In this document: positions 44,661-55,346 of the stretch, one piece after another
Layout: each line of letters begins with the position of its first letter
Position numbering within the stretch: position 1 is the stretch's first letter
NCBI GenBank assembly: GCA_003818205.1
Contig: RPRQ01000014.1
Coordinates: 1 to 64,000 of the forward strand
Direction: 5' to 3'
Source: Bacteroidales bacterium
Lineage (GTDB): Bacteria; Bacteroidota; Bacteroidia; Bacteroidales; Tenuifilaceae
DNA: 64,000 nt
The notes under the pieces: model-generated
Database searches by the model: none
Seen by the model: the letters and a program-made list of their open reading frames with translations, nothing else
Told to the model about the DNA's origin: nothing
Position numbers and translations under genes: made by a program

Positions 44661-47543
44661 TTACGATTTTAATTTTTGATTGGGCAATGTAATAATAAAT
44701 GTTGTACCAAAATTAGGTTCGCTTTCAACGGCAATGCTTCCTCTGTTCTTTTCTATAAACTCCTTGCAGATAATTAACCCAAGGCCTGTTCCCGATTCTT
44801 GGTTTGTTCCTTTTGTAGTAATATTACTATCAATCTTGAAAAGGTTTTTCACTCCCTCTTTGCTAATCCCAACACCTGTATCGGTGATGAAGATGTTAAT
44901 TTTTTCATTTTCGGTATTCGTCAAAATGGTAATGCTTCCACCTTTTCCTGTAAATTTTATGGAGTTTGAAAGCAAATTTCTGATTACAGTGGTAACCGTT
45001 TCCTTATCGGCAAAAGCGATGTCGTTACTGTTTATGCCCGATTTTATGGATATACTTTTATCCTCGGCAGATAACGCAGCAACTTCAATGCACGAATCAA
45101 CAATCTCTTTAATGCTTATGAAATCAGGGTTTAGACGAATTTTTCCGGTTTGGCTTCTCGACCAATTGAGCAGGTTGTCGATAAGCGTTAGCACCTTGTT
45201 TGACGAGGTATTTAAATGATTGCTTATCTCTTTGATTTCTGTAGCTGAGAGGGTATCGACTCTACTGCTTAATATATCAGTTAGCCCAACAAGTGCATTG
45301 AATGGACTTTTAAGATCGTGCGCAATGATTGAGAATAGCTTATCCTTTGTTTGTACGTTAACCTTTAGCAATTCTTCGGAAACGGATAGCTTGTCGTTTA
45401 TATCACGGATAATTGTAATTTTCTCTTTTAGTATATGATTGTGCCTTTTTTTCTGTCGATACCCCAAAAATGATAGCCCCCCAAGGCTAAGGATAAGTAT
45501 CGATAATGCAATGGCAAAGTATTTCTGCGCTCGTTGCTTTTTTAGCTCAAGCTCTTTGATTAGCGCTTCCTGCCTTAGCAGCAGAACCTCACCTTCCATC
45601 GTTTTTATCTCTTCCTTCTTTTTGTCAAGTTCTAGGTCGAGCTGAGCCTCAAGGTTTTTTTCATTCCTTCTATAGCTGTCGAGGCTATCGCGAATTTTAA
45701 TATGCTTGGTAAAGTATTCTAATGCGAGTTTGCTGTTGTTGGTTGATTTGAAGAGCTCATGCTTTGCTAGGTAGCCATAATGGACTAACACCATATTTAC
45801 AATCTCTTTCCCGATGGAAATGGATTGATCGATATTCTTTTCGGCAATGTCGTATTTTCCTTGTTTAACCTGAATTTCGCCAATTTTCCTTAAGCATAGA
45901 GCTTTTCCATCGTAATTGGCCGATTCATCGTAGATTTTAATGGCATCTTCGAAGTATTTTATTGCAACCAGAAGATTTCCAACCTGACGCTCTAAATTAC
46001 CTAATTCATTATAGGTGTCGGCAATTGCTTTGCCATCGTTTAGTTTAAGCGATATTTTAAGGGCTACAATATAGCTGTCTCGCGCTCTATCGGCCTGGTC
46101 CATTTGGGATTGAACCTGTGCAATGCTGCGAAGTGTTCGAGCAATACTTGCTTCATCGCCTGTTTTTCTACGCATGGTTAGAGCCTCTTGAAATACCATG
46201 AGGGCGATGTTGTGCTTTTTTTGGTCGATGTATAAATTTCCAAGATTAACAAGAACGTATGCAGCCTCTGAGGGGTCTTTCCCCTCAATAATCATATCTC
46301 GCGCTTGTTCAAGGTAGGCAATGGCATTCTTGGTTAATCCTAGTTTACGATAGGTTATCCCAATATTAGTCAGCGATTTTGCTATTTCTTGATTATTACC
46401 TATGTTTTGCCTTATCTTCAGCGACATAAGGTATCTCCTTAGCGCTTCGGCGATATTCCCCTTCTGATTGAATAGGTTACCTATTTCGTTAAGGGTGGAT
46501 GCAATGGCTGATCGGTCTTGTAGCTGTTCTCTGATTTTCAACGCCTCATCTAGGGTCTGATAGGCATCGTCAAACTGCGATTTTTGGCTATAGACCCTCG
46601 CTAAGTTTTCAAGAGTATTCGCCGTTGAGTTGAGCAAACTGTCATTTGTTCGGATTTCTAAACTTTGCTTATAGTAAAGAATGGCTTCGTTATAACGATT
46701 GAATCGGTAATGCAAACTACCTAGGAGGTTTAATATTTCTGATGTTTCTATTTTGCTATTCGTTATGTCTGTTAGTTTCAGCGCTTGATTGAGTTGGCTT
46801 AACGCTTTATCGAAGTTGCTTAGGTCGCGGTAAACCAATCCGAGATTTTTTAACGAGGCAATTATACCAACAGTATCCTTTATCGATTCTCTAATTATGT
46901 AGGATTTGTAATAGTTTTCAAGAGCTTCCTGATAATGGCTATAGTACCAATAGGTGCTACCGATGCTATTCCACGATTCGGCGATTAATAGTTTATTGTT
47001 TGATTTTGTTGCCCTTTCGAGGGCTTTCCTTTTTGCGGTTAAGGATCGTTCAAAGTTACCTGATGATTTGAAGAAGTCACCCATTAGCAATTCTAGCTTA
47101 ATCTCCTCATCAATTAATTTTGATTTCCGGGCTAAACCGCTTGCCTTTGATACCTCTGATAAAAAAAGATTGTTGTCACCCTGTTCTCGGCTTAGTTTGC
47201 CGTATAGGATTAAACAACGAATTTGTAGTTCGAGCAGATTATGTTGATTTGATCGTAACGTTGCCGAGTCCAGGTAGGCCTTTGCATCGTCGAATTGCTT
47301 AAAGTTTATGCCCGATTCAGCTATTGCAAGGTAGGATTCAACGAGTAATGCCTGATTGTTGAGGGATTTTGATTTTGACACAGCCATTTTTGCTATTTGC
47401 TGCGCTTTGTTAGGATCTTCAGAAATATATGTTTTTGCTTGTTTAATAATGGTTTCAACTTCAACGGTACTATTATTCTGACCTCTTCCCAACAAGCTTA
47501 TGGCAGCTAGTAATGCTAATATAATTGTTTTTTTAATTTTCAT
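44661..47543 (-). CDS. TPR-repeat sensor histidine kinase 2
   Basis: About 960 residues from the ATG at 47543, which begins the signal peptide 'MKIKKTIILALLAAISLLGRGQ' (upstream ATGs only lengthen it). A periplasmic array of some 12 TPR units (residues about 30-640) is followed by a coiled coil, one helix ('YFAIALSILILSLGGLSFLGY'), a HisKA domain with the H-box 'IIAHDLKSPFNALVG', and a HATPase domain with N-box 'VIRNLLSNSIKFTG', 'ITDTGVGIS' and 'ESGTGLGLIICKEF'. No receiver is fused. It is a paralogue of the gene upstream. The signal sensed is unknown; TPRs suggest a protein partner. Confidence 0.9.
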   Translation of the reverse strand: MKIKKTIILALLAAISLLGRGQNNSTVEVETIIKQAKTYISEDPNKAQQIAKMAVSKSKSLNNQALLVESYLAIAESGINFKQFDDAKAYLDSATLRSNQHNLLELQIRCLILYGKLSREQGDNNLFLSEVSKASGLARKSKLIDEEIKLELLMGDFFKSSGNFERSLTAKRKALERATKSNNKLLIAESWNSIGSTYWYYSHYQEALENYYKSYIIRESIKDTVGIIASLKNLGLVYRDLSNFDKALSQLNQALKLTDITNSKIETSEILNLLGSLHYRFNRYNEAILYYKQSLEIRTNDSLLNSTANTLENLARVYSQKSQFDDAYQTLDEALKIREQLQDRSAIASTLNEIGNLFNQKGNIAEALRRYLMSLKIRQNIGNNQEIAKSLTNIGITYRKLGLTKNAIAYLEQARDMIIEGKDPSEAAYVLVNLGNLYIDQKKHNIALMVFQEALTMRRKTGDEASIARTLRSIAQVQSQMDQADRARDSYIVALKISLKLNDGKAIADTYNELGNLERQVGNLLVAIKYFEDAIKIYDESANYDGKALCLRKIGEIQVKQGKYDIAEKNIDQSISIGKEIVNMVLVHYGYLAKHELFKSTNNSKLALEYFTKHIKIRDSLDSYRRNEKNLEAQLDLELDKKKEEIKTMEGEVLLLRQEALIKELELKKQRAQKYFAIALSILILSLGGLSFLGYRQKKRHNHILKEKITIIRDINDKLSVSEELLKVNVQTKDKLFSIIAHDLKSPFNALVGLTDILSSRVDTLSATEIKEISNHLNTSSNKVLTLIDNLLNWSRSQTGKIRLNPDFISIKEIVDSCIEVAALSAEDKSISIKSGINSNDIAFADKETVTTVIRNLLSNSIKFTGKGGSITILTNTENEKINIFITDTGVGISKEGVKNLFKIDSNITTKGTNQESGTGLGLIICKEFIEKNRGSIAVESEPNFGTTFIITLPNQKLKS

Positions 47544-47593
47544 TATTTTAAAATTTAGCATTGTGGCTAGCATGTAATGACTTGTAATTAGGC

Positions 47594-49792
47594 TTAAAAG
47601 CTAAATCGCTTTGCCTTTGGTATTGTAAAAAAGAAGGTGCTCCCTTTCCCCTTGTTGCTAGCTGCCCATATACGGCCATGATTCATTTCGGTAAACTCTT
47701 TGCAGAGTAAAAGCCCAAGCCCTGTACCATCCTCGTTGGCCGTACCTTTGTTTGAGATTGAACTGTTGAGTTGGAATATTTTATCCAGATCATCGCTATC
47801 GATACCAATGCCTGAATCAGAAATTGAGACTTCTACTTCGGTTGCAAGCTCTTTAACGCTTACCTCAACATATCCGTTGGTGTTGGTAAATTTAATGGCA
47901 TTGCTAATGAGGTTTCTAATAACCGATGATATTATGTTCTTATCGGCAAATGCTGTAATCGATTCTATGGCATGTACTTTAATTTCAATTCTCTTTTTTT
48001 CGGCGTTTATGTGTAGTAAGGTAACCTCCTGGTTGATTAGAGGAAGTATTTCGAATTGTTCGGGGTGATAGGCTATTGAGTTGGTTTGGGTTCTTGACCA
48101 CTGCAAAAGATTGTCGAGCAGTTTAAAGAGGCTTTGCGATGATTCGTAAATAACACCAATGTACTCTTTAATCTCATCCTGCGTGCATGTGTCGTAACTT
48201 TTTTCGAGAAGTTCGCTGAAACCGAGGAGCGCATTGAACGGATTTTTGAGGTCATGGGCGATAATTGAGAAGAATTTATCTTTTGTAGCATTCAGCTCCA
48301 TGAGGTTCTTTTCCGATTCTTTAAGTTTTCTGTTGGCAATTTCAAGCTCTTTGTTTTTTATGGATAGCAGAAAGTTAGCTTTCCTTCTACGTTTTTGGCT
48401 GTAAAGGATTACGAAAACGAGTACAATAAATAGGAATAGTGAAAGGATTAAGTATTTCTGTAAAATTTTATGTCGGTCAAACTCAAGTTCGCTAATCTCT
48501 TTATCCTTTTTTAGGAGCTGAATCTCTTTTTCCTTGGCTTCGGTTTCGAATCGGGTTTGCATTTCGGCAATGCTACTCGTTTTTTGTTGGATAAAAAGGC
48601 TGTCGTTATATGCTAGTTGTATGCCTTGGTATTCATAGGCTGTGCGATAATCACCTTTTTTTGAATGTATTCTAGAAAGTATTTGATAACTCTCCTGAAT
48701 GAAATTGAGGGCTGTAATATTTTTCGAATATTTTAACGACTGTTTGACATACTCTTCTGCTTTTTCAAGGTTGTCTGCACTCAAATAGGCCGCTGCAATA
48801 TTATTAAGCGTATTGGCATAGTTGTCTTTATCAAAAAACCGAGAGCTATAGGCTAATGATTGAAAATAGTAATCGATCCCTTTTTTGATTTCACCCAACT
48901 CAACGTAAATCAGACCAATATTATTCATGGCTGTTGATATACCTTCGTCATCATTCAGCTGCTTGGAGTAGTCTAGCGATTTTGTGTAATACTCAATGGC
49001 TTTTGGATTATCCTTCTTTTCGTTGAATACTATACCAAGGTTATTCAAAGCGATAGACATTCCTTGAATGTCATTTTCTTTTGAAAATAAGTTTAATGAT
49101 TTTATAAAATACTCTTCGGCTAGATCGCTGTTTTTTAAATTGTTATGAATCCTTCCTATGAAGTTGTATGTAGTGGCTAAGTTTTTATCGTTGTTGTGAA
49201 TAATTTGAATGTTAGCGGATTTAATAGCATATTCTAAGGCTTTGTTAAAGTCGGTGATATCAAAATAGTTTAATGATATTTTATAAAGCAATAACCCTTC
49301 GCTTTTAAAGTCTTCAATTTCCTTTGCGATTTCAATGGCATGTTTGTAGGTGTCGATGGCTTCGCTAAATCTTTTTAGGTTTCTAAATACATTGCCTATT
49401 GATAGTAGAATGCTTATTTGGCTGCTTTTATCATTTGTTTTATTGATATACTCCTTTGATTTTAAAAAATTTTCCAATGCAATGGCATGCTCAAACTTAT
49501 CGGTATAAGCTTCACCTAAAAGTTTGAACGCTTTGTAAAAGCTTAAATCGCTTTTGTCTTTCTTTGCCGATTCTAGGGCAAGATTGGCAAAGTAGAAGAC
49601 AGAGTCAATATTTTTCCCTCTGTATTGATCTGATAACTTCTGATAGAGGATTACTTTATCCTCTTCGGAGTAGATTCTTGTAAGGATAAGCAAGCTGTCA
49701 ACTTTCTTTTTTGAGAATGTTTGCTTTGCTTTTAAAGGGTTAACCAAAAAAAGCATGAGCAACAATGGAAGAAAGATTTTTGGTTTAATCAC
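47594..49792 (-). CDS. TPR-repeat sensor histidine kinase 1
   Basis: 732 residues. Signal peptide 'MIKPKIFLPLLLMLFLVNPLKA', about eight TPR units (40-400), a coiled-coil stretch ('QTRFETEAKEKEIQLLKKDKE' region), a helix ('YLILSLFLFIVLVFVILY'), HisKA with 'SIIAHDLKNPFNALLGFSELLE', and HATPase with 'VIRNLISNAIKFTN', 'ISDSGIGIDSDD' and 'EDGTGLGLLLCKEF'. It shares layout with the kinase 50 bases downstream, so the pair arose by duplication. No response regulator gene is near. It lies between xseA and xseB in one co-directional run. Confidence 0.9.
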   Translation of the reverse strand: MIKPKIFLPLLLMLFLVNPLKAKQTFSKKKVDSLLILTRIYSEEDKVILYQKLSDQYRGKNIDSVFYFANLALESAKKDKSDLSFYKAFKLLGEAYTDKFEHAIALENFLKSKEYINKTNDKSSQISILLSIGNVFRNLKRFSEAIDTYKHAIEIAKEIEDFKSEGLLLYKISLNYFDITDFNKALEYAIKSANIQIIHNNDKNLATTYNFIGRIHNNLKNSDLAEEYFIKSLNLFSKENDIQGMSIALNNLGIVFNEKKDNPKAIEYYTKSLDYSKQLNDDEGISTAMNNIGLIYVELGEIKKGIDYYFQSLAYSSRFFDKDNYANTLNNIAAAYLSADNLEKAEEYVKQSLKYSKNITALNFIQESYQILSRIHSKKGDYRTAYEYQGIQLAYNDSLFIQQKTSSIAEMQTRFETEAKEKEIQLLKKDKEISELEFDRHKILQKYLILSLFLFIVLVFVILYSQKRRRKANFLLSIKNKELEIANRKLKESEKNLMELNATKDKFFSIIAHDLKNPFNALLGFSELLEKSYDTCTQDEIKEYIGVIYESSQSLFKLLDNLLQWSRTQTNSIAYHPEQFEILPLINQEVTLLHINAEKKRIEIKVHAIESITAFADKNIISSVIRNLISNAIKFTNTNGYVEVSVKELATEVEVSISDSGIGIDSDDLDKIFQLNSSISNKGTANEDGTGLGLLLCKEFTEMNHGRIWAASNKGKGSTFFFTIPKAKRFSF

Positions 49793-49872
49793 TTTCTGTT
49801 TTTTTGAAATGGAAATGTATAAAAAGCATCATTCATTTACAATACATTCAGCGAGAAGATTCGTATTGGCGT

Positions 49873-51246
49873 TTAATTAACGGTACTTTCAATAACCCCT
49901 TGATTTAGAGTTGTTTTTATTGCATCCCCCTTTACAACGGCTTTTGAATCTTTAAGGGTTTTCCCGTTGTGGGTGGTTATAGAATATCCCATCCTAAGAA
50001 TGTTTATAGGATTTAATGAGCCGATTTTATTTTCAAGTCTATCAGCCATATTTTTTTGACTTTTAATATAGCTCAACGTCTTATCGTCTAAGAGCTGATT
50101 TATATGCTTTATACTGTTCTTTGAGTTTGTAAGTTGCACTAGGGACTTTATTTCGAAAAGTTTCACTTTTCTTGTAATGCTTGCTTTCTCGTTGGCAAGA
50201 TATTTATTGGCTGCGAGTGAGGCTTTGCTCTGTTTTCGCTCAAGGGTAATCCTTTCGTTTGATGTGCTCTGAAGAATGGTGGGTATTAATGATATTAAAG
50301 GCTGCTCGATTTGCTGTTTGTATGTCGAAAAGATTTCATCCAAGGCTATTTCTAATCGTTCTTTAGACTCAACGATAATGGATTCGGCTACAAAAAATTT
50401 GTCGATTATAAATTCAGCCACCGCTGTTGGCGTTTTAAGCTTGGTGTGAGCTACAAGGTCAACAACCGAAGTGTCCTTGTCGTGTCCAATTCCTGTTACG
50501 ATTGGCAAAGGGAATTGCGCAACGTGTGCGGCTAGCCAATAGCTGTCAAAGCAAGAAAGATCCGCCTGCGATCCTCCCCCACGAATTATTGCCACTATAT
50601 CGAATTCGTTTGAACTAGCATTGATTTTGTCGAGCGCATCAATAATGGACTCCTCGGCTTCACCACCCTGCATGCTGGCATTAAATAGGGTGTGCTCAAT
50701 TGTATAACCGTATTTATTCGAAAGGAGTTGATTTACAAAATCCTGTAAACCAGCAGCGGTAGCAGAGGATACAACAGCAACCCTTTTGGGGAGCAGGGGT
50801 AGTTCGAGGCTTTTGTTCATATCGAAAACCCCTTCGGTGATGAGTTTCTCAATAGTCTCACGCCGTTTCTGCTCAATATCCCCAAGTGTGAAATTGGGTT
50901 CGATATCTGTTATATTTAATGAGTAACCATAAACCTCATGAAAAATCACCTCAACAGATACCAATACTTTCATTCCTGAGGAAAGTGTTATTCCTGTTGA
51001 TGTTTCGAAATAGGGCTTTAACATTCTGTAGGTGTATGCCCAGATGGTTGCTCGAGCTTTAGCCTTCGGCGTGTCCTTGAGCTCATCCTTTTGAATCAGC
51101 TCAAGGTAGCAATGGCCTGAATTATTCTCTTTAATCTCGCTAACCTCAGCAATAACCCAATAATGAGCCTTGAAGGATAATGCAAGGGCATTTTTCACTC
51201 TTTGGTTCAGCTCGTAAAGCGTTATTTTTTCAGGCGAATGCATCAT
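49873..51246 (-). CDS. xseA: Exodeoxyribonuclease VII large subunit
   Basis: 457 residues. N-terminal OB-fold ('HYWVIAEVSEIKENNSGHCYLELIQKD') and the catalytic domain with 'LPLLPKRVAVVSSATAAGLQDF', 'IIRGGGSQADLSCFDSYWLA', 'GIGHDKDTSVVDLVAHTKLKTPTAVAEFI' and a long coiled coil before the 'NPINILRMGYSIT' end. Catalytic half of exonuclease VII; its partner XseB is encoded at the end of the same gene run. The first codon pair is Met-Met; the second ATG would serve equally. Confidence 0.96.
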   Translation of the reverse strand: MMHSPEKITLYELNQRVKNALALSFKAHYWVIAEVSEIKENNSGHCYLELIQKDELKDTPKAKARATIWAYTYRMLKPYFETSTGITLSSGMKVLVSVEVIFHEVYGYSLNITDIEPNFTLGDIEQKRRETIEKLITEGVFDMNKSLELPLLPKRVAVVSSATAAGLQDFVNQLLSNKYGYTIEHTLFNASMQGGEAEESIIDALDKINASSNEFDIVAIIRGGGSQADLSCFDSYWLAAHVAQFPLPIVTGIGHDKDTSVVDLVAHTKLKTPTAVAEFIIDKFFVAESIIVESKERLEIALDEIFSTYKQQIEQPLISLIPTILQSTSNERITLERKQSKASLAANKYLANEKASITRKVKLFEIKSLVQLTNSKNSIKHINQLLDDKTLSYIKSQKNMADRLENKIGSLNPINILRMGYSITTHNGKTLKDSKAVVKGDAIKTTLNQGVIESTVN

Positions 51247-51276
51247 AGTTTATTATCTAAAGGATGATTTGGTAAT

Positions 51277-52095
51277 TTAGTAACCACCACCCATTTTTTT
51301 GAAGAACTCTTCAACCGAAGGTTCTTGAATTTTGCCAGCGTTGGATATCATCTGCTGGAGCGTTTCGCTTTCCTTTTCAAGGAATTGATTATTATTCTCG
51401 GATATTCCGTTTGTGTATTTAATCTCACCGGTTAGCTTTCCTTCTGCATCGTACATTTTCCAAGTGCCATCCTTGAGCCCATTCGTGTAGTTTCCTTCAA
51501 CACGTAGTTTGCCATCGAAGTAATATACCCTAACTTTGCCATTCTGAACCCCTGAAACAAACTTTGCGTAAGCCTTATAGGAGCCATCAGGGTAGTATTG
51601 GATAAGTTCACCGTTCATTTGTCCATCTTTCCAATGAATGGTTTCGCCAACATTACCATTCTCGTAATAACTTTTATGTAAACCGTTCTTTTTACCATTC
51701 TTGTAAGAATCCACGTAAACAAGTTTTTGGCTTTGGCTGTAATATTTCCAAACGCTATCCTTCTGATTGTTGATGTATAATCCTTCGGCGGCAACATTGC
51801 CATTTAGGTAGTAAAATGTAACCTTCGAGCTAACTCCATCGTTGCTGTATAATAGTAAGGCTTTAATGGGGCCACCCTCATGGTAACGCTTAAATATTCC
51901 AGTTGGTTTATCATTCTTGAAGAATCCTTGGTATGCAATATTTCCATTGGGATACCTCTTTTTCCAATATCCCTGTTTAAGGTTATTGTTGTCTCTCTGA
52001 TTAAAGATGGTGTCGTTTTGAGAAGCAATGGCTGAATATGATGATATTGTCGCCCAAAGCAATAATAGGAGAGCGGTTGGTTTGATAAGTTGCAT
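51277..52095 (-). CDS. YwqK-type MORN-like repeat protein
   Basis: 272 residues with a Sec signal ('LLLLLWATISSYSAIASQ'). It is a series of about eight 22-24 residue YwqK/MORN-like units such as 'GYWKKRYPNGNIAYQGFF', 'GIFKRYHEGGPIKALLLY' and 'GLHKSYYENGNVGETIHW'. Databases often label these 'toxin-antitoxin system YwqK family antitoxin', which is not supported here: no toxin is near and the protein is exported. It is 30 bases upstream of xseA and probably in the same transcript. Confidence 0.85.
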   Translation of the reverse strand: MQLIKPTALLLLLWATISSYSAIASQNDTIFNQRDNNNLKQGYWKKRYPNGNIAYQGFFKNDKPTGIFKRYHEGGPIKALLLYSNDGVSSKVTFYYLNGNVAAEGLYINNQKDSVWKYYSQSQKLVYVDSYKNGKKNGLHKSYYENGNVGETIHWKDGQMNGELIQYYPDGSYKAYAKFVSGVQNGKVRVYYFDGKLRVEGNYTNGLKDGTWKMYDAEGKLTGEIKYTNGISENNNQFLEKESETLQQMISNAGKIQEPSVEEFFKKMGGGY

Positions 52096-52177
52096 ACTCT
52101 AGTTTTTTTCAAAGGTAACCGATTTCAATAAAAAAGCCCCCATCGCTGAGGGCTATTCATTTATCTAGCAAAAAAAA

Positions 52178-54085
52178 TTATTTAACTTCCTCGAAGTCAA
52201 CATCGGTTACCTCTTTATCCTTTTCGGTTGCATTCTGAGCCGATGATGCATTTGACGATTGGTTATCCTGTGGGTTTGCACCCTGAGTGTTTTTATAAAT
52301 TTCCTCAGAAGCAGCCTGCCAAACCTTGGTTAACTCCTCGGTTGCCGATTCGATGGTAGGTATATCCTGACCCTTATGGGCTTCTTTTAGCCGTGCTAAG
52401 GCTTGCTCTATAGGAGTTTTTTTATCAGCAGGAATTTTATCGCCAAACTCTTTAAGCTGCTTCTCTGTTTGGAAAATTAAGCTATCAGCCGCATTAAGTT
52501 TATCGATTTTTTCCTTCTCAATTCTGTCCGACTCCTCGTTGGCTTTAGCCTCATCGCGCATGCGCTTAATCTCATTCTCGGTTAACCCCGACGATGCCTC
52601 GATTCTGATGCGTTGTTCTTTACCAGTGCCCTTATCCTTTGCCGATACGTGTAGAATACCGTTTGCATCGATATCGAAGGTTACCTCAATCTGAGGAACT
52701 CCGCGTGGGGCGGGTGGAATGCCATCGAGGTGGAAACGTCCTATGGTTTTGTTGTCCTTTGCCATGGGTCGTTCACCTTGAAGGATATGAATTTCAACGG
52801 ATGGCTGATTATCCGATGCAGTTGTGAATGTTTCAGATTTACGTGTTGGTATTGTTGTATTCGATTCAATTAAACGGGTGAATACGCTGCCCATGGTTTC
52901 AATACCAAGTGATAGCGGAGTAACATCAAGAAGAAGTACATCCTTAACTTCGCCGGTTAAAACTCCTCCCTGAATAGCTGCGCCAACAGCAACAACCTCA
53001 TCGGGGTTTACGCTCTTATTGGGAACTCTTCCAAAGATCTTCTCAACTAGTGCCTGAATAGCAGGAATTCGAGTTGAACCTCCAACTAAAATAACCTCGT
53101 GAATATCGGATATTTGTAATCCTGCGTCGCTAATAGCTTTGCGGCATGGTTCAACGGTACGTTGAATCAATTTATCGCAAAGTTTCTCGAATTGTGCACG
53201 GGTTAAAGTTCTTACTAAGTGTTTTGGTATGCCGTTAACAGGCATGATGTAAGGAAGATTGATCTCTGTAGATGTTGAACTTGAAAGTTCAATTTTAGCC
53301 TTTTCAGCAGCTTCTTTCAACCGTTGTAAGGCCATTGGATCTAATCTTAAATCAAGGCCTTCGTCTTTCTTGAACTCATCGGCTAGCCAATCAACCAAAA
53401 CGTGGTCGAAATCGTCACCGCCAAGGTGTGTGTCGCCATTGGTCGATTTTACCTCGAATACGCCATCCCCTAGTTCGAGGATTGAAATATCGAACGTTCC
53501 GCCACCTAGGTCGAATACTGCAATTTTATGATCGGACGATTTTTTGTCGAGGCCATAAGCTAATGCCGCTGCGGTTGGCTCGTTGATAATACGACGAACG
53601 ATTAAACCGGCGATTTCCCCAGCCTCTTTTGTTGCTTGACGCTGAGAATCGCTAAAGTAAGCAGGAACAGTGATTACGGCTTCGGTAACCTCTTGCCCAA
53701 GATAATCTTCAGCAGTTTTCTTCATTTTTTGAAGAACCATTGCTGAAATTTCTTGGGGTGAATATTTACGATCGTCAATTACAACCCTAGGGGTGTTGTT
53801 TTCACCCTTAACCACTTGATATGATACTCGTTTAATCTCCAATGTAACCTTATCGAAGGTTTCACCCATGAATCTTTTAATCGAGAAAACGGTTTTCTTC
53901 GGATTTGTAATCGCCTGACGTTTTGCAGGATCGCCCACTTTTCGTTCACCATTTTCAACAAAAGCTACAATTGATGGGGTAGTACGTTTTCCTTCGCTAT
54001 TTGCTATAACTACAGGCTCGTTACCCTCCATGACAGAAACACATGAGTTGGTTGTTCCTAAATCGATTCCAATTATTTTGCCCAT
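52178..54085 (-). CDS. dnaK: Chaperone protein DnaK (Hsp70)
   Basis: 635 residues. Nucleotide-binding domain begins '[18 protein letters not shown]' and carries '[12 protein letters not shown]'; the linker '[18 protein letters not shown]' and the substrate-binding domain follow, ending in the conserved 'DVDFEEVK'. ATP-driven folding chaperone. No grpE or dnaJ is adjacent, as is common in this phylum. The gene is divergent from panB. Confidence 0.99.
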   Translation of the reverse strand: MGKIIGIDLGTTNSCVSVMEGNEPVVIANSEGKRTTPSIVAFVENGERKVGDPAKRQAITNPKKTVFSIKRFMGETFDKVTLEIKRVSYQVVKGENNTPRVVIDDRKYSPQEISAMVLQKMKKTAEDYLGQEVTEAVITVPAYFSDSQRQATKEAGEIAGLIVRRIINEPTAAALAYGLDKKSSDHKIAVFDLGGGTFDISILELGDGVFEVKSTNGDTHLGGDDFDHVLVDWLADEFKKDEGLDLRLDPMALQRLKEAAEKAKIELSSSTSTEINLPYIMPVNGIPKHLVRTLTRAQFEKLCDKLIQRTVEPCRKAISDAGLQISDIHEVILVGGSTRIPAIQALVEKIFGRVPNKSVNPDEVVAVGAAIQGGVLTGEVKDVLLLDVTPLSLGIETMGSVFTRLIESNTTIPTRKSETFTTASDNQPSVEIHILQGERPMAKDNKTIGRFHLDGIPPAPRGVPQIEVTFDIDANGILHVSAKDKGTGKEQRIRIEASSGLTENEIKRMRDEAKANEESDRIEKEKIDKLNAADSLIFQTEKQLKEFGDKIPADKKTPIEQALARLKEAHKGQDIPTIESATEELTKVWQAASEEIYKNTQGANPQDNQSSNASSAQNATEKDKEVTDVDFEEVK

Positions 54086-54448
54086 TTTTTATTGAGTTTT
54101 TATGTTTGTTCAGCTTGTTTGCTGACAAATGCCTTCAATCGCTATGCCAACTCAGATAGCTATTTTTTTTAGGTAATTGTGGCATAATTTGCTTGCTGAG
54201 TAAACAGAAAATGGCAGATACCCATTTTTAATATTGATGTATCCCAAACATACTAGTGTTATGTTATTCATACGATGACGTAATAGTATCCAGCGCTATA
54301 ACCGATGGGTTAACCCATCGGTTATTATAAAAACGTAATAATAAATACTTAACATTATACTAGCTGTAATTCGTGTGTATGTATTGCCTGTCAATTCGTC
54401 AGGTTCTGGTTGGCGTATTTTATTATTCGTTTTAAAGATTAGCCATAA
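54086..54448. other. dnaK-panB divergent intergenic region
   Basis: About 430 bases separate the two genes. The left 200 bases should hold the dnaK promoter, but I found no CIRCE-like element or clean box. At 54298-54325 lies a perfect 28-base palindrome, listed separately. No gene seen. Confidence 0.35.
54298..54325. repeat. Perfect 28-base palindrome
   Basis: ATAACCGATGGGTT followed at once by its complement, with no loop. It lies about 210 bases from dnaK and 190 from panB, too far from either to be a simple terminator. It could be an operator or a leftover terminator. Confidence 0.65.
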
Positions 54449-54481
54449 TTTGGGGTTAATTGAATTAATACTTTAAATTTG
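54449..54481 (+). promoter_or_regulatory. Promoter of panB
   Basis: TTTG at 54449-54452 and TAAATTTG at 54474-54481, separated by 21 bases, fit the Bacteroidota -33/-7 pattern. The ATG follows 37 bases later. Confidence 0.55.
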
Positions 54482-54518
54482 AGGTCTTGAATAAGCGCAT
54501 AATTTAATACATACAACT

Positions 54519-55334
54519 ATGTCAAGCGAGAGTAAAGCCCGAGTAATTACCACGCATGTGCTTGGTGAGATGAAGCATAGAGGCGAGAAAATTGCGATGC
54601 TTACCGCATACGATTTTTCAATGGCTCGCATACTCGATGCCGCAGGAATTGATGTTATTTTAGTTGGAGATTCTGCTTCAAATGTAATGGCGGGCTACGA
54701 GTCAACGCTGCCAATAACATTGGACCATATGATTTATCATGCATCATCGGTGGTGCGTGCAATCAAAAGGGCGTTAGTTGTAGTCGATATGCCATTTGGA
54801 ACCTATCAGGGCAATTCGAAGCTGGCGCTTAACTCTGCAATCAGAATCATGAAGGAGAGCGGTGCCGATGCCGTTAAGCTTGAGGGTGGACGTGAAATTG
54901 TTGATTCGGTTTCTCGGATTCTTTCAGCGGGAATACCTGTAATGGGACATCTTGGGCTTACCCCTCAATCTATACATAAATTCGGTACATACGTTGTAAG
55001 GGCTAAAGACGAGGAAGAAGCTGATAAGTTAGTTGAGGATGCTCAGATATTGCAGGATACGGGATGCTTCGCAATAGTTTTGGAGAAAATTCCGGCAAAA
55101 CTTGGGGCAAAGGTTTCCCGTGATTTGAAAATTCCTGCAATAGGCATTGGTGCTGGGAATGGTGTTGATGGACAGGTTCTTGTAACCCATGATATGCTTG
55201 GTATTACCCAAGAGTTTTCTCCTCGGTTTTTAAGGCGATACCATAATCTGTACGATGAGATGCATGGGGCGTTTAAGGCATATATTAGCGATGTGAAAAA
55301 CTTAGATTTCCCCAACGAAAAAGAACAGTACTAG
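54519..55334 (+). CDS. panB: 3-methyl-2-oxobutanoate hydroxymethyltransferase
   Basis: 271 residues. First committed step of pantothenate synthesis: adds a hydroxymethyl group from methylene-THF to ketoisovalerate. '[34 protein letters not shown]', '[35 protein letters not shown]', '[16 protein letters not shown]' and '[18 protein letters not shown]' are diagnostic. The RluA-type gene follows after 12 bases, so they are probably co-transcribed. Confidence 0.97.
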   Translation: MSSESKARVITTHVLGEMKHRGEKIAMLTAYDFSMARILDAAGIDVILVGDSASNVMAGYESTLPITLDHMIYHASSVVRAIKRALVVVDMPFGTYQGNSKLALNSAIRIMKESGADAVKLEGGREIVDSVSRILSAGIPVMGHLGLTPQSIHKFGTYVVRAKDEEEADKLVEDAQILQDTGCFAIVLEKIPAKLGAKVSRDLKIPAIGIGAGNGVDGQVLVTHDMLGITQEFSPRFLRRYHNLYDEMHGAFKAYISDVKNLDFPNEKEQY

Positions 55335-55346
55335 CAATATTTCTCT

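Noticed and set aside
51277-52095. Calling the YwqK-repeat protein an antitoxin
   Set aside because: It has a signal peptide and no toxin gene is adjacent. The family label reflects the repeat only.
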